The position numbers were made by a program, and so were the translations under genes. Below the pieces are notes generated by a model, which saw only the letters and a list, made by a program, of their open reading frames with translations, did not search any database and was not told where the DNA came from. DNA of 64,000 bases from Rhizobium metallidurans (lineage in GTDB: Bacteria; Pseudomonadota; Alphaproteobacteria; Rhizobiales; Rhizobiaceae): the NCBI RefSeq assembly GCF_014196505.1, contig NZ_JACIDW010000001.1, positions 62,001 through 126,000 of the forward strand. The letters run 5' to 3'. This document shows positions 16,602 to 27,842 of this stretch, piece by piece; position 1 is the stretch's first letter; each line of letters opens with the position of its first letter.

Positions 16602-17785
16602 CGATGCAGGATCCGATTGTGATCACAGGCGCTGCCCGCACGCCGATCGGCGGATTTCAGGGCGTGTTCAGCGCGGCGACCGCCCCACAGCTCGGGGCGT
16701 CGGCGATCGCGGCGGCGCTTTCGCAAGCCAACGTACCGGCCGAGAGCATCGACGAGGTCATCATGGGCTGCGTGCTCGCCGCCGGCCAGGGGCAGGCGCC
16801 GGCACGGCAGGCCGCGATTGGCGCCGGCCTTCCCTTCTCCACCGCCGCAAGCACCGTCAACAAGATGTGCGGTTCCGGCATGAAGGCCGCCATGATCGGC
16901 CATGATCTGCTGGCCGCCGGCAGCGCCTCGGTGGTGGTCGCGGGCGGCATGGAAAGCATGACGAACGCGCCCTATCTACTTGATCGTGCCCGTGGCGGCT
17001 ATCGGCTCGGCCATGGGCGCGTGGTCGATCATATGTTCCTCGATGGGCTCGAGGATGCCTATGACAAGGGGCGGTTGATGGGGACATTCGCGGAAGACTG
17101 TGCCGAGGCCTATCAATTCACGCGCGAGGCGCAGGACGCCTATGCCATCGCCTCCCTCACCCGGGCACAGAAGGCGATAGAGGTCGGTTATTTCGATCGC
17201 GAGATCGTGCCGGTATCGGTCATATCAGGCAAAACCGAAGCGACGATCCGCGAGGACGAGCAGCCCGGCAAGGCCAGCATCGACAAGATCCCCCGCCTGA
17301 AACCGGCCTTCCGCGAGGGCGGCACGGTGACGGCCGCCAATGCGAGTTCGATTTCCGACGGAGCAGCCGCACTCGTGTTGATGCGCCGGTCACGGGCCGA
17401 CCAAAACGATGTGGAAGCGCGTGCGACGATCGTCGGGCACGCTACACACTCGCAGGCACCCAGCGAATTCGCCACTGCGCCGATCGGTGCCTTGAGAAAG
17501 CTCTCCGAGCGCACGGGATGGCCGCTGTCGAGCGTCGATCTCTTCGAAATCAACGAAGCCTTCGCCGTCGTGCCGATGGCCGCGATGCGTGATCTCGACA
17601 TCCCCCACGACAAGGTCAACGTCCACGGCGGCGCATGCGCGCTCGGGCATCCGATCGGCGCCTCCGGCGCCCGTGTCATCGTCACGCTGCTGGCGGCGCT
17701 GGAGCGATACGGGCTGAAGCGCGGGATGGCGGCGCTCTGTATCGGTGGCGGCGAGGCGACAGCCATCGCCATCGAGCGTCCGTGA
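16598..17785 (+). CDS. Acetyl-CoA C-acyltransferase (thiolase)
   Basis: A 395-residue thiolase that condenses or cleaves acyl-CoA with CoA. The nucleophilic cysteine is in [12 protein letters not shown] (Cys91). The downstream [29 protein letters not shown] (catalytic His) and C-terminal [13 protein letters not shown] (second Cys) complete the active site. The ATG has AGGAGGAGGT immediately upstream. As first main gene of an operon with acyl-CoA dehydrogenase and the branched-chain keto-acid dehydrogenase complex, it probably acts late in leucine/isoleucine/valine breakdown (for example 2-methylacetoacetyl-CoA thiolysis), although a general acetoacetyl-CoA thiolase is possible. Confidence 0.94.
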   Translation: MTMQDPIVITGAARTPIGGFQGVFSAATAPQLGASAIAAALSQANVPAESIDEVIMGCVLAAGQGQAPARQAAIGAGLPFSTAASTVNKMCGSGMKAAMIGHDLLAAGSASVVVAGGMESMTNAPYLLDRARGGYRLGHGRVVDHMFLDGLEDAYDKGRLMGTFAEDCAEAYQFTREAQDAYAIASLTRAQKAIEVGYFDREIVPVSVISGKTEATIREDEQPGKASIDKIPRLKPAFREGGTVTAANASSISDGAAALVLMRRSRADQNDVEARATIVGHATHSQAPSEFATAPIGALRKLSERTGWPLSSVDLFEINEAFAVVPMAAMRDLDIPHDKVNVHGGACALGHPIGASGARVIVTLLAALERYGLKRGMAALCIGGGEATAIAIERP

Positions 17786-17807
17786 GCGCAGGCAGGGAGG
17801 CGCGCTG

Positions 17808-18935
17808 ATGATCTTGTCCGACACGCAGAGCCAAATCCGGGACCTTGCGCGCGATTTCGCACGCGAACGACTGGCGCCGGGCGCCGCCGAGCGGGATCGA
17901 ACCCACAGCTTTCCGCGTGACGAACTGAAGCAGATGGGCGAACTCGGCCTTCTCGGCATGCTGGTGCCGGAAACGTATGGCGGCTCCGATACGGGGACGG
18001 TCGCCTACGCCGCGGCACTCGAAGAGATCGCCGCCGGCGATGGCCCCTGCTCGGCGATCATGAGCGTCCATAGTTCCGTTGGTTGCGTTCCCATCCTCAA
18101 ATTCGGAAACGAAGAGCAGAAACAGCGCTTTCTTCCCAGGCTTGCCGCAGGCGAATGGATTGGCGGCTTTGCGCTCACGGAGCCGCAGGCAGGCTCCGAC
18201 GCCTCCAATCTACGCACCCGCGCGCGCCGTGACGGCGATCACTACGTGCTTGACGGCGCCAAGCAGTTCATCACCTCGGGTAAGAACGGGCAGGTCATCA
18301 TCGTATTCGCGGTGACGGATGCGGCGGCCGGCAAAAAGGGCATCACCGCCTTCATCGTGCCGACGGACACGCCGGGATACGAGGTCATTCGCGTCGAGCA
18401 CAAATTGGGCCTGCACGCCTCCGACACCTGCCAGATCGCCTTCAACGACATGCGCATTGGCGCGGACCTTCGCCTCGGCGAGGAAGGCGATGGCTACAGG
18501 ATCGCGCTCGCCAATCTCGAAGGCGGTCGGATCGGGATAGGGGCACAGGCCGTCGGCATGGCGCGCGCGGCTTATGAGGCGGCACGCGACTACGCCCGCG
18601 AACGGACCGCTTTCGGCAAACCGATCATCGAGCATCAGGCCGTCGCCTTTCGTCTCGCCGACATGGCGACACAGATAGAGGCGGCGCGGCAGCTGGTGTT
18701 TCATGCAGCAGGCCTGCGCGAGGCGGGACTGCCTTGTCTCTCCGAGGCGTCGATGGCCAAGCTCTTCGCATCTGAAATGGCCGAGCGCGTCTGTTCCGAT
18801 GCGATCCAGATCCACGGCGGCTACGGCTATATGAGCGATTACCCCGTCGAGCGCATCTACCGGGATGTCCGCATTTGCCAAATCTACGAGGGAACGAGTG
18901 ACGTGCAGCGCATGGTGATCGCCCGCAATCTATAG
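17808..18935 (+). CDS. Acyl-CoA dehydrogenase (branched/short chain type)
   Basis: FAD enzyme of 375 residues that introduces the 2,3 double bond into acyl-CoA and passes electrons to ETF. Signatures: [19 protein letters not shown] near 119-137 (FAD/substrate loop), [19 protein letters not shown] mid-protein, and the C-terminal [19 protein letters not shown] block bearing the catalytic-type glutamate. ATG at 17808 has GGGAGG ten bases before it; a longer frame overlapping the thiolase end is not needed. Its place before the keto-acid dehydrogenase genes suggests isobutyryl-, isovaleryl- or 2-methylbutyryl-CoA as substrate. Confidence 0.94.
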   Translation: MILSDTQSQIRDLARDFARERLAPGAAERDRTHSFPRDELKQMGELGLLGMLVPETYGGSDTGTVAYAAALEEIAAGDGPCSAIMSVHSSVGCVPILKFGNEEQKQRFLPRLAAGEWIGGFALTEPQAGSDASNLRTRARRDGDHYVLDGAKQFITSGKNGQVIIVFAVTDAAAGKKGITAFIVPTDTPGYEVIRVEHKLGLHASDTCQIAFNDMRIGADLRLGEEGDGYRIALANLEGGRIGIGAQAVGMARAAYEAARDYARERTAFGKPIIEHQAVAFRLADMATQIEAARQLVFHAAGLREAGLPCLSEASMAKLFASEMAERVCSDAIQIHGGYGYMSDYPVERIYRDVRICQIYEGTSDVQRMVIARNL

Positions 18936-18994
18936 GGAGACGACGCCGTGTCGATCCTGAGGAGAGGATCGATGCGAGCGGAGGAGGAAGATAG

Positions 18995-20230
<1,236 letters not shown>

Positions 20231-20231
20231 T

Positions 20232-21245
20232 ATGGCGCGCATGACCATGATCGAGGCGGTGCGCAGCGCCATGGATATCTCGATGGCCCGGGACGATGAC
20301 GTCGTCGTGTTCGGCGAGGATGTCGGCTATTTCGGCGGCGTGTTCCGCTGCACCCAGGGGCTTCAGGCGAAATACGGCAAGACGCGCTGCTTCGACACCC
20401 CGATCAGCGAATCCGGCATCGTCGGCACGGCGATCGGCATGGCGGCCTATGGGCTGAAACCCTGCGTCGAGATCCAGTTCGCCGATTACATGTATCCGGC
20501 CTACGACCAGATCACCCAGGAGGCCGCGCGCATTCGCTACCGCTCGAATGGCGATTTCACATGCCCGATCGTGCTCAGGATGCCGACGGGCGGCGGGATC
20601 TTCGGTGGGCAGACGCACAGCCAGAGCCCGGAAGCGCTGTTCACCCATGTCTGCGGCCTGAAGGTGGTCGTCCCCTCCAACCCCTATGACGCCAAGGGGC
20701 TGCTCATCGCCGCGATCGAGGACCCTGATCCGGTGATGTTTCTCGAACCGAAGCGGCTCTACAACGGCCCGTTCGACGGTCATCACGAGCGCCCTGTCAC
20801 GCCATGGTCGAAACACGAACTCGGCGAGGTGCCCGAAGACCACTATGCGATCCCGATCGGCAAGGCGGAGATCCGCCGCGCCGGAACAGGCGTAACGGTC
20901 ATCGCCTATGGCACGATGGTGCATGTGGCGCTCGCGGCGGTCGAGGATACTGGCGTCGACGCCGAGGTGATCGATCTGCGCAGCCTGCTGCCGCTCGACC
21001 TCGACACGATCGTGCAATCCGTGTCGAAGACCGGCCGCTGCGTCGTGGTCCATGAGGCAACGCTGACCTCGGGCTTCGGGGCCGAGATCGTGTCGCTGAT
21101 CCAGGAGCATTGCTTCTACCATCTGGAGGCACCGATCGTGCGCGTCGCGGGCTGGGACACGCCTTATCCGCATGCGCAGGAGTGGGATTATTTCCCCGGT
21201 CCCGCGCGCGTCGGACGGGCGCTTCGCGAAGTGATGGAGGCGTGA
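20232..21245 (+). CDS. bkdA2: Branched-chain 2-oxoacid dehydrogenase E1 beta subunit
   Basis: A 337-residue transketolase-type beta subunit that completes the E1 heterotetramer. Motifs include VVFGEDVGYFGGVFRCT near the N-terminus, TPISESGIVGTAIGMAAYG (ThDP-site glutamate region) and GGGIFGGQTHSQSPEALF. C-terminally VVVHEATLTSGFGAEI and GWDTPYPHAQE match E1 beta proteins. ATG at 20232 follows the alpha-subunit stop by one base and fits the start of the conserved domain (MTMIEAVRSAMD); longer readings overlap the alpha subunit. Confidence 0.95.
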   Translation: MARMTMIEAVRSAMDISMARDDDVVVFGEDVGYFGGVFRCTQGLQAKYGKTRCFDTPISESGIVGTAIGMAAYGLKPCVEIQFADYMYPAYDQITQEAARIRYRSNGDFTCPIVLRMPTGGGIFGGQTHSQSPEALFTHVCGLKVVVPSNPYDAKGLLIAAIEDPDPVMFLEPKRLYNGPFDGHHERPVTPWSKHELGEVPEDHYAIPIGKAEIRRAGTGVTVIAYGTMVHVALAAVEDTGVDAEVIDLRSLLPLDLDTIVQSVSKTGRCVVVHEATLTSGFGAEIVSLIQEHCFYHLEAPIVRVAGWDTPYPHAQEWDYFPGPARVGRALREVMEA

Positions 21246-21247
21246 GG

Positions 21248-22522
21248 ATGGGCGAGTTCACGATCAAGATGCCCGATGTCGGGGAAGGTGTTGCCGAAGC
21301 AGAACTGGTCGAATGGCACGTGAAGGCCGGTGATCCGGTTCGCGAGGACATGGTGATCGCGGCCGTGATGACCGACAAGGCAACGGTCGAAATCCCGTCG
21401 CCGGTCAGCGGCACGGTAACCTGGCTCGGCGCCGAAGTGGGAGACACCGTGGCCGTGAAGGCGCCGCTGGTGAGGATAGAGACAGCCGACAGAGGTGGAG
21501 ATGACGCTCCGACGCCCGCTCAGCCGGCAGCGCCATCGGTGACCGGGACCCCGTCCGCCGCTGCCAGTGAAGGCGAAGCGCCTGCCCGGCCGCAGCCGAC
21601 GCAGGCCAACAAGCAACCGCTTTCCCAGCCAGCAACCATCGTACCGCATGACAAGCCGCTGGCATCGCCGTCCGTCCGTCTCTTCGCCCGCGAAAGCGGG
21701 GTCGACCTCAGGCAGATATCACCGAACCGTCCGGATGGACGCATTTTGCGCAAGGACGTTGAGCAATATCTCGCGCGCGGTGCGTCTTCGCTTGCGGTAC
21801 CAGCCCAATTCGCGAGGAATACGACGACCGAGGACGTCAAACTGACCGGCATGCGGCGGCGGATCGCCGAGAAGATGTCGCTCTCCACCTCGCGCATCCC
21901 GCACATCACCTATGTCGAGGAAATCGACATGACCGCGCTGGAGGAGCTTCGGGCGACGATGAACCGGGATCGCAAGCCGGAGCATCCGAAGCTGACGATC
22001 CTTCCCTTCCTGATGCGGGCCATCGTCAAGGCCGTCGCCGACCAGCCGGATCTCAACGCCACCTTCAACGACGATGCCGGCATCCTCACCCGATACGGCG
22101 CCGTTCACGTCGGCATCGCCGCGCAAACGCCCGCCGGCCTCGTCGTGCCGGTCGTGCGCCACGCCGAGGCACGCACGATCTGGGACTGCGCCGGCGAGAT
22201 GGCGCGCTTGGCGGAGGCGGCGCGCAACGGAACCGCGACGCGGGACGAACTGACAGGCTCCACCATCACCATCAGCTCGCTCGGCGCGCTTGGCGGGATC
22301 GTCACGACGCCTGTCATCAACCACCCGGAGGTCGCGATCATCGGCGTCAACAAGATTGCCACCCGCCCCGCCTGGGATGGGACGCAATTCGTGCCGCGCA
22401 AGATGATGAGCCTCTCCTCCAGCTTCGACCATCGCATCATCGATGGCTGGGATGCGGCGACCTTCATCCAGCGCATCCGCGTGCTGCTTGAAACACCGGC
22501 GCTGATTTTCATTGAAGGTTGA
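21248..22522 (+). CDS. bkdB: Dihydrolipoamide acyltransferase E2 of the branched-chain complex
   Basis: A 424-residue E2 core enzyme. One lipoyl domain (1-80) carries the lipoylated lysine in [10 protein letters not shown] (Lys44). A Pro/Ala-rich linker follows, then a peripheral subunit-binding domain ([18 protein letters not shown], near 138-156), a second linker, and the acyltransferase domain ending in [17 protein letters not shown] with the catalytic HxxxDG. The single lipoyl domain and its place between E1 beta and E3 fit BkdB. The ATG lies two bases after the E1 beta stop, with GAGGCGTGAGG as ribosome site inside that gene. Confidence 0.95.
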   Translation: MGEFTIKMPDVGEGVAEAELVEWHVKAGDPVREDMVIAAVMTDKATVEIPSPVSGTVTWLGAEVGDTVAVKAPLVRIETADRGGDDAPTPAQPAAPSVTGTPSAAASEGEAPARPQPTQANKQPLSQPATIVPHDKPLASPSVRLFARESGVDLRQISPNRPDGRILRKDVEQYLARGASSLAVPAQFARNTTTEDVKLTGMRRRIAEKMSLSTSRIPHITYVEEIDMTALEELRATMNRDRKPEHPKLTILPFLMRAIVKAVADQPDLNATFNDDAGILTRYGAVHVGIAAQTPAGLVVPVVRHAEARTIWDCAGEMARLAEAARNGTATRDELTGSTITISSLGALGGIVTTPVINHPEVAIIGVNKIATRPAWDGTQFVPRKMMSLSSSFDHRIIDGWDAATFIQRIRVLLETPALIFIEG

Positions 22523-22527
22523 AGGCG

Positions 22528-23925
22528 ATGAAAGAGATCATCTGCAAATTGCTGGTCATCGGCGCCGGACCCGGCGGTTACGTCTGCGCGATCCGCGCCG
22601 GTCAGCTGGGCATCGACACCGTGATCGTCGAAATGGAAAAGCCAGGCGGCACCTGCCTCAATATCGGCTGCATTCCCTCCAAGGCGATCATCCATGCCGC
22701 CGACGAATTCGACGCCGCACGCCGGATGGCGAGCGGTCGAGACCCGCTTGGCATTCGAGCCGAAGGCGTGACGATCGATCTCGCCAGGACCATCGCCTGG
22801 AAAGACGGCATCGTCGGGCGTCTCACTGGTGGCGTTGCCGCCTTGCTGCAGAAGGCGCGGGTGAAGCAGGTCCATGGTCGGGCGCGGTTCCGCGACGGGA
22901 AGACCGTGGAGGTCGAGACGGAAACCGGCGCACAGCTCATCCGCGCGGAGAGCATCGTGATCGCGACGGGCTCCGAGCCGGTGGAACTGCCTGGCCTTCC
23001 ATTTGGTGGAAGGGTGATCTCGTCCACCGAAGCGCTGGCGCTGCAAAGCGTGCCGGAGAGACTGGTGGTCGTCGGCGCCGGCTATATCGGCCTCGAACTC
23101 GGCACGGCCTTCGCCAAGCTGGGCTCGTCGGTCACCATCGTCGAGGCCACCGGCCGGATGCTGCCGCAATACGATGCTGACCTTGTCCGCTCTGTTGCAA
23201 AGGCGCTGAAGGAGCGCGGCATCGAGCTCCATCTGATGGCCAAGGCAAAAGCGCTGTCCGATGCCGAGGAAAGCTTGATCGTCGAGCAGGCGGATGGCCG
23301 CGAGATGAAACTGCCGGCTGACTGCGTTTTGGTGACCGTCGGGCGTCGGCCGAGAACAACAGGCGCGGGATTGGAAGAACTCGATCTCGATCGCGCCGGG
23401 CCGTATCTGCGCATCGACGACCGGTGTCGCACGTCGATGCGCGGCGTCTATGCCATCGGCGACATCACCGGCGAACCGATGCTCGCGCACCGCGCTATGG
23501 CGCAGGGCGAGATGGTGGCGGAGATCATCGCCGGCCGGCCGCGCAGCTGGGATAAGCGCTGCATTCCCGCCGTCTGCTTCACCGATCCGGAAATCGTCAG
23601 CGCCGGACTGTCGCCCGAGGAAGCGCGCGCGCAGGGCTATGAGATCAGGGTCGGACAGTTCCCGTTCTCGGCCAATGGACGCGCCATGACCATGCAATCC
23701 GAGGATGGCTTCGTGCGTGTTGTGGCGCGCGCCGACACCAATCTCGTGCTCGGCCTGCACGCGGTCGGTCGTGGCGTTTCCGAATTGTCGGCGGCATTCG
23801 CGCTGGCGATCGAGATGTGCGTTCGCCTCGAGGATATCGCCGGAACGATCCACGCCCATCCGACCCGCAGCGAAGCGGTTCAGGAAGCCGCGCTGAAGGC
23901 GCTTGGGCATGCCTTGCACATGTGA
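22528..23925 (+). CDS. lpdV: Dihydrolipoamide dehydrogenase E3 (Lpd-Val type)
   Basis: FAD/NAD flavoprotein of 465 residues that reoxidises the dihydrolipoyl arm. FAD motif [19 protein letters not shown] (10-28), redox-active disulfide in [14 protein letters not shown] (Cys43, Cys48), NAD motif [19 protein letters not shown] near 181-199, FAD-end [20 protein letters not shown], and interface catalytic residues in [13 protein letters not shown]. The ATG is five bases after the E2 stop. As last gene of the operon it is a dedicated E3 for the branched-chain complex, as in Pseudomonas lpdV. Confidence 0.95.
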   Translation: MKEIICKLLVIGAGPGGYVCAIRAGQLGIDTVIVEMEKPGGTCLNIGCIPSKAIIHAADEFDAARRMASGRDPLGIRAEGVTIDLARTIAWKDGIVGRLTGGVAALLQKARVKQVHGRARFRDGKTVEVETETGAQLIRAESIVIATGSEPVELPGLPFGGRVISSTEALALQSVPERLVVVGAGYIGLELGTAFAKLGSSVTIVEATGRMLPQYDADLVRSVAKALKERGIELHLMAKAKALSDAEESLIVEQADGREMKLPADCVLVTVGRRPRTTGAGLEELDLDRAGPYLRIDDRCRTSMRGVYAIGDITGEPMLAHRAMAQGEMVAEIIAGRPRSWDKRCIPAVCFTDPEIVSAGLSPEEARAQGYEIRVGQFPFSANGRAMTMQSEDGFVRVVARADTNLVLGLHAVGRGVSELSAAFALAIEMCVRLEDIAGTIHAHPTRSEAVQEAALKALGHALHM

Positions 23926-23964
23926 GGGATGGCACGGCCGAAATTCGAGTGCTGTCGCCTGCGC

Positions 23965-24516
23965 CTACGACCGTCGCTCGTCAAGCACCGTCTCGGCTTC
24001 ATCGCGGCTCATGCCGAGAACAGAACGTCCCAATTCGAAGCCGAAGCCGTTGCGGGCGAAGGCGGACATTTCCTTGTTGTAGCGCTTGTCGTCGGCTTCC
24101 TCGCGCCGGAAAGGGCCGAAGGCGCGTTTACGGGCGAAGTTGATCGCGGCGACGAGATCGTCACTCTCCTCGAGCGCCATGACGGCTGTCTCGCGGTCGA
24201 TGCCTTTGATCGCGAGCTTCTGCGCCATGATCCGCTTCGACCGGCCGCTGCGCACGCCGGAGCGTACGCTGATCTCGGCATAGACGGTATCGTTCAACCC
24301 GCCCTGCTCATAACCGAACTTGACCGCGAGATCGGCGAGCGCCTTGATCTGAGCTTCGGATATGTCCTCGAATTTCTGCCGCGCCTTGCGCGAGATCGCG
24401 TCGGCCAATTGCTTTTCGGTCATCATCTGCCGGCCGAGGCGGTAGATGGTCGAGTTGCGCGCCCAGCTTTGCATGCGGGTGGTGGGCATATCGGATTGCG
24501 TGTCTTCGTCGGCCAT
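23965..24516 (-). CDS. recX: RecX regulatory protein
   Basis: RecX caps and disassembles RecA filaments. The 183-residue product has the family's tandem three-helix repeats: RLGRQMMTEKQLADAIS (26-42), with GYEQGGLNDTVYAE, RSGRSKRIMAQKLAIKGI and DDLVAAINFARKRAFGPF. The C-terminal FARNGFGFELGRSVL is the usual closing motif. The N-terminus is a short polar extension typical of rhizobial RecX. It is unlinked to recA here and converges on the keto-acid dehydrogenase operon with only 39 bases between stops. Confidence 0.88.
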   Translation of the reverse strand: MADEDTQSDMPTTRMQSWARNSTIYRLGRQMMTEKQLADAISRKARQKFEDISEAQIKALADLAVKFGYEQGGLNDTVYAEISVRSGVRSGRSKRIMAQKLAIKGIDRETAVMALEESDDLVAAINFARKRAFGPFRREEADDKRYNKEMSAFARNGFGFELGRSVLGMSRDEAETVLDERRS

Positions 24517-24611
24517 GACGTTCCGGATCGCTCACGGAATCGCCCGGAGCAGGTCTGCCCAGTTAAAGCCATCCGGCGGAGATTTCCAGCCGCGAGCTGC
24601 TCACGGCCGCC

Positions 24612-24827
24612 TCAGGCGACGTGCAGGACTTCCGCCGACAGAAGCAGAAGGAAGGTATCGTCATCAAGCCGCTCGGCGATCTCGCCGGTATCTGTCACGT
24701 AATCGGTACGCGGGCTTTCGCCGACATCCAGCGCCAAACGCGACGTCAGGATCTGCTCGATAACAACGTAATGCGCGCCCGAACTGCTCTCACAGTGAAA
24801 GCGGTTGGTCTCTTTGTACTGCGCCAT
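24612..24827 (-). CDS. Small 71-residue conserved-type hypothetical protein
   Basis: Unrecognised soluble small protein beginning MAQYKETNRFHCESS. It has alternating strand-like segments (HYVVIEQILTSRL, YVTDTGEIAERL) and a hydrophobic end (TFLLLLSAEVLHVA), consistent with a compact beta-rich fold. The ATG at 24827 has GAGGAA eight bases upstream. It sits between recX and an ABC transporter operon, all on the same strand. A 472-residue reading frame that includes it is otherwise antisense-like shadow, and only these last 71 codons look genuine. Function unknown. Confidence 0.6.
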   Translation of the reverse strand: MAQYKETNRFHCESSSGAHYVVIEQILTSRLALDVGESPRTDYVTDTGEIAERLDDDTFLLLLSAEVLHVA

Positions 24828-24967
24828 GATCAAGTTCCTCAAGAAATGACCGTCACGCCCACAATACTTGGCAGCCACCCGCCGATAGTCAAGAACAGCC
24901 GCCCTACCCAATAAGTTTTCTGTTAACAGAAATATCGGAACCGTGGCGCGCGCCGGACACACTCCGC

Positions 24968-25810
24968 TCAGTGCGCGGGCTGCTGCTTTGCCCTCGCAAC
25001 GATCTGCGTCGGATTGACGAACTGCAGCGCGATCACCAGCCAGAACAGCGTCGTCACCATATAGACGACCGCCATGGCATCGATCGACTGTCCGGCCCGC
25101 ACGCCGGAAGCAAACACGGCATAATAGAGCGACACGACAAGGGTCTGCGTGGTCGGTCCGGCAATGAGGAAGGTAAGCTCGAACATCGCGATCGTGCGAA
25201 CCAGCACCAAAAGCAGCGCTGCCAGCATTCCCGGCAAGAGCAGCGGCAGCAAGATGCGCAGGAACAGGCTGGCGGTGCCTGCGCCGAAGACACGGGCGGC
25301 GGCCTCTATGCGCGGGTCGATCTGCTCGATGAAGGGGATCATCACCAGCACCACGAAGGGAAGCGACGGCACGACGTTGATGAGAACGACGCCCCAGAAG
25401 GTTCCGCCAAGCCCAAGCTGGTAGAGCACCGTCGCCAGCGGGATGCCGTAGGTAAGCGGTGGAATGAGCAGCGGCAGAAGGAAGAGCAGAATGACCACGC
25501 GCTTGCCGGCGAAGTCGCGGCGCGCCAGGGCGTAGGCGGTCATCACGCCGAGAATGCCGGAGATGATGACGACGGTGAAGACGATCTCGAAGGTGACGAG
25601 GACGACGCTGGAGAGCTGGAATTCCTTCCAGGCACTGAAGTACCACTTGGTTGTCCAGCCGGCCGGCAGCCAGGTGCCGAGCCATCGTGTCCCGAAGGAA
25701 TTGACGACGACGGCGGCGATGACCGCCAGGAGATTGAGGACGAAGAGCGTGGCCAGCGCCCATATGGCGAAACGCCAGATCTTCGAGGTCAGGCCTTGGT
25801 CGCGGATCAT
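24968..25810 (-). CDS. ABC transporter permease, PotC-like
   Basis: A 280-residue inner-membrane permease of the spermidine/putrescine-thiamine-iron importer class. Six hydrophobic helices are visible and the cytoplasmic EAA loop reads IEAAARVFGAGTASLFLRIL, ending in LPLLLPG. It is the last gene of the operon SBP-ATPase-permease-permease and starts two bases after the stop of its partner permease. The substrate is probably small (polyamine, uronate-type or other organic anion); adjacency to a GntR gene and mannonate dehydratase favours a sugar-acid related solute, by inference only. Confidence 0.9.
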   Translation of the reverse strand: MIRDQGLTSKIWRFAIWALATLFVLNLLAVIAAVVVNSFGTRWLGTWLPAGWTTKWYFSAWKEFQLSSVVLVTFEIVFTVVIISGILGVMTAYALARRDFAGKRVVILLFLLPLLIPPLTYGIPLATVLYQLGLGGTFWGVVLINVVPSLPFVVLVMIPFIEQIDPRIEAAARVFGAGTASLFLRILLPLLLPGMLAALLLVLVRTIAMFELTFLIAGPTTQTLVVSLYYAVFASGVRAGQSIDAMAVVYMVTTLFWLVIALQFVNPTQIVARAKQQPAH

Positions 25811-25812
25811 GG

Positions 25813-26691
25813 TCAGCCTTTCGTGCCGCCGGCGGGGCCGCGGTAGAAGAATGAGCGTGCGCCGAGGACGGCCAGCACCACCGCCAATTCGACGCCGCCC
25901 ATGATGAGCGCGATCGCCGAGCCCAGCGAATGATCATATTGCTCGAACGCGGCCTGATAGGCGGCAATCGAGATGACGCGAGTCGGGCCCGCCGGCGCGC
26001 CGAGCAGCACGGCCGATGGGAACACCGCAAATGCCTGGACGAAAGCCAGGCAGAAGGTCACCGCAAGCCCCGGCACCAGCAGCGGCAGGAACACGCGCAG
26101 GAAACGCTGCCGGGGGCCCGCTCCAAGCGTGGCGGCTGCCTGTTCGATCGCCGGATCAATGCCGGTGATGTAAGACAGCGTCAGCAGGAAGGCGAAGGGA
26201 AAGCCGGTGATAAGCAGCGATGCGAAGACGCCCCAGTAGTTGTTGGTCAGCTTGATCGGATTGTCGATGATGCCGATGATCAACAGCGTTTGGTTAAACC
26301 AGCCACGCGGCCCGAGAAATGTCAGCAACCCCTCAGCGACGAAGACCGTGCCGAGCGTAATGGGCAGCACGAGGATGGTCGTCAGCAGGCGTTGCCGGCG
26401 CATCAGGCGGACGCGAAAGGCCACCGGCACGGCGAAGGCGAGATTGATGATCGTGACCGGCAGCGCCAGCCAGAGCGTCGCGCCGATCGTGTTGTATTGA
26501 AAGGGATCGCTGAAGAACTTGGCGTAGTTGGCGTACCACGCGCCGTCCTTCGGGGTCAGCGAATCCACGACGCCGTAGAGAAACGGATAGACGAACAGCG
26601 CGATCATGAAGCCGAGGCCGGGGATGATCAGCATGGTGGTGCCGTCGAAGCCACGGGCGGCCAGCCGCGTTCGAAGCGATGGCGCGCTCAT
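25813..26691 (-). CDS. ABC transporter permease, PotB-like
   Basis: A 292-residue partner permease with six predicted helices. The EAA-type loop is IEQAAATLGAGPRQRFLRVF followed by LPLLVPG. The N-terminal segment MLIIPGLGFMIALFVYPFLY is the first transmembrane helix. Its start overlaps the ATPase stop (ATGA), so translation is coupled. It forms the heterodimeric channel with the following permease. Confidence 0.9.
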   Translation of the reverse strand: MSAPSLRTRLAARGFDGTTMLIIPGLGFMIALFVYPFLYGVVDSLTPKDGAWYANYAKFFSDPFQYNTIGATLWLALPVTIINLAFAVPVAFRVRLMRRQRLLTTILVLPITLGTVFVAEGLLTFLGPRGWFNQTLLIIGIIDNPIKLTNNYWGVFASLLITGFPFAFLLTLSYITGIDPAIEQAAATLGAGPRQRFLRVFLPLLVPGLAVTFCLAFVQAFAVFPSAVLLGAPAGPTRVISIAAYQAAFEQYDHSLGSAIALIMGGVELAVVLAVLGARSFFYRGPAGGTKG

Positions 26692-27836
26692 CGTGCGCTA
26701 TCCCCGAACAGGAGCGCCCTGCCCGCGACCGGCTTCAGCCGCGTCGCCGTTCCGCGCGGCAAGGCGTCGTCGGCCCTAAAATAGAGGTCGGACCCATCGG
26801 CGGAACGTGCCAGCCCGAAGAAGGCGCGGCCGCGGTATTCCATGCTTGAAACGGTGGCGGCGATGCCCTCGTCGGCGGCGACCAGATCCTCGGGTCGGAC
26901 GGACAGGATGGCGGCATCGCCGGTCTTGAGCGGCGTGCGCATCGTGCCGGTGATGCGCGCGCCCGCGACATCGATCTCGGCCTCCTCGCCTGAAACCGAG
27001 ACGACCTTGCCGGAAACGCGGGTTCGAAACCCCATGAAGTCGGCAACGCCGACATTGACGGGGCGCTGATAGAGATCCTGAGGAGAGCCGATCTGCTCGA
27101 TATGCCCCTGGCTCATCACCACGATGCGGTCGGCGAGCGACAGCGCCTCGTCCTGGTCATGCGTGACGTAGATCGTCGTCGAGCCGATCTGATCATGGAT
27201 ACCGCGTATTTCGGCGCGCATCTCCAGACGCAGCTTGGCGTCGAGATTGGAAAGCGGCTCGTCCATGAGCACGATCGGCGGGCGGATGACGATGGCGCGC
27301 GCGATCGCCACGCGCTGCTGCTGGCCGCCGGAGAGCTGCCCGGGCAGCTTCTCCGCCTGGCTTTCCAGCCGCACCAGCGCCAGAGCGTCGTTGATCCTCT
27401 TGTCGGCTTCCGGCCCCTTGATGCCCTGCATGGTCAGCCCGAAGCCGACATTCTTGCGCACACTCATATGCGGGAAAAGCGCGTAGCTCTGAAACACCAT
27501 CCCGAACCCGCGACGCTCGGGCTCAAGCTGGTCGATGCGTTTTCCGCCCAGACGGATCTCCCCGCCGGATAGCGCCAAGAGGCCGGCGATGCAGTTGAGC
27601 GCCGTGGACTTGCCGCAGCCCGACGGGCCGAGCAGCGCCACGAATTCACCGGGCTCGATCGCAAGGTCGATACCATCGAGCGCGTTGTAGGCGCCGAAGG
27701 AACGGCTGAGCCCATCGAGTTCAAGACGCGCGGTGCCGCGCGAAGAGGCCACCGTATTCGCTACCGAGTTCAAACCACTCTCCGTGTCAGGATGGAATTG
27801 GCCGGCACCGGCTATCGCAGCCAGCGCCGGCGACAA
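26688..27836 (-). CDS. ABC transporter ATPase, PotA-like with TOBE domain
   Basis: A 382-residue importer ATPase. In the longest reading: Walker A GPSGCGKST (70-78), Q-loop FQSYALFPHM (115-124), signature LSGGQQQR (168-175), Walker B IVLMDEPLSNLDA (188-200), H-loop YVTHDQDEALSLADR, and a C-terminal TOBE domain (about 300-375) as in PotA/UgpC-type ATPases. The start is uncertain: the frame opens with a TTG at 27836, seven bases from the binding-protein gene stop, and the conserved domain begins only near residue 36 (ARLELDGLS), so a start at an internal TTG or GTG is possible. Confidence 0.9.
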   Translation of the reverse strand: MSPALAAIAGAGQFHPDTESGLNSVANTVASSRGTARLELDGLSRSFGAYNALDGIDLAIEPGEFVALLGPSGCGKSTALNCIAGLLALSGGEIRLGGKRIDQLEPERRGFGMVFQSYALFPHMSVRKNVGFGLTMQGIKGPEADKRINDALALVRLESQAEKLPGQLSGGQQQRVAIARAIVIRPPIVLMDEPLSNLDAKLRLEMRAEIRGIHDQIGSTTIYVTHDQDEALSLADRIVVMSQGHIEQIGSPQDLYQRPVNVGVADFMGFRTRVSGKVVSVSGEEAEIDVAGARITGTMRTPLKTGDAAILSVRPEDLVAADEGIAATVSSMEYRGRAFFGLARSADGSDLYFRADDALPRGTATRLKPVAGRALLFGDSAR

Positions 27837-27842
27837 GCTGGA

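Noticed and set aside
22105-23919. 604-residue open frame on the minus strand
   Set aside because: Lies antisense to the E2 and E3 genes and has low-complexity Arg/Asp/His-rich composition typical of GC-rich shadow frames.
24612-26030. 472-residue open frame on the minus strand
   Set aside because: Most of it is an out-of-frame reading of the two PotBC-like permease genes; only the last 71 codons (24612-24827) look like a real gene.
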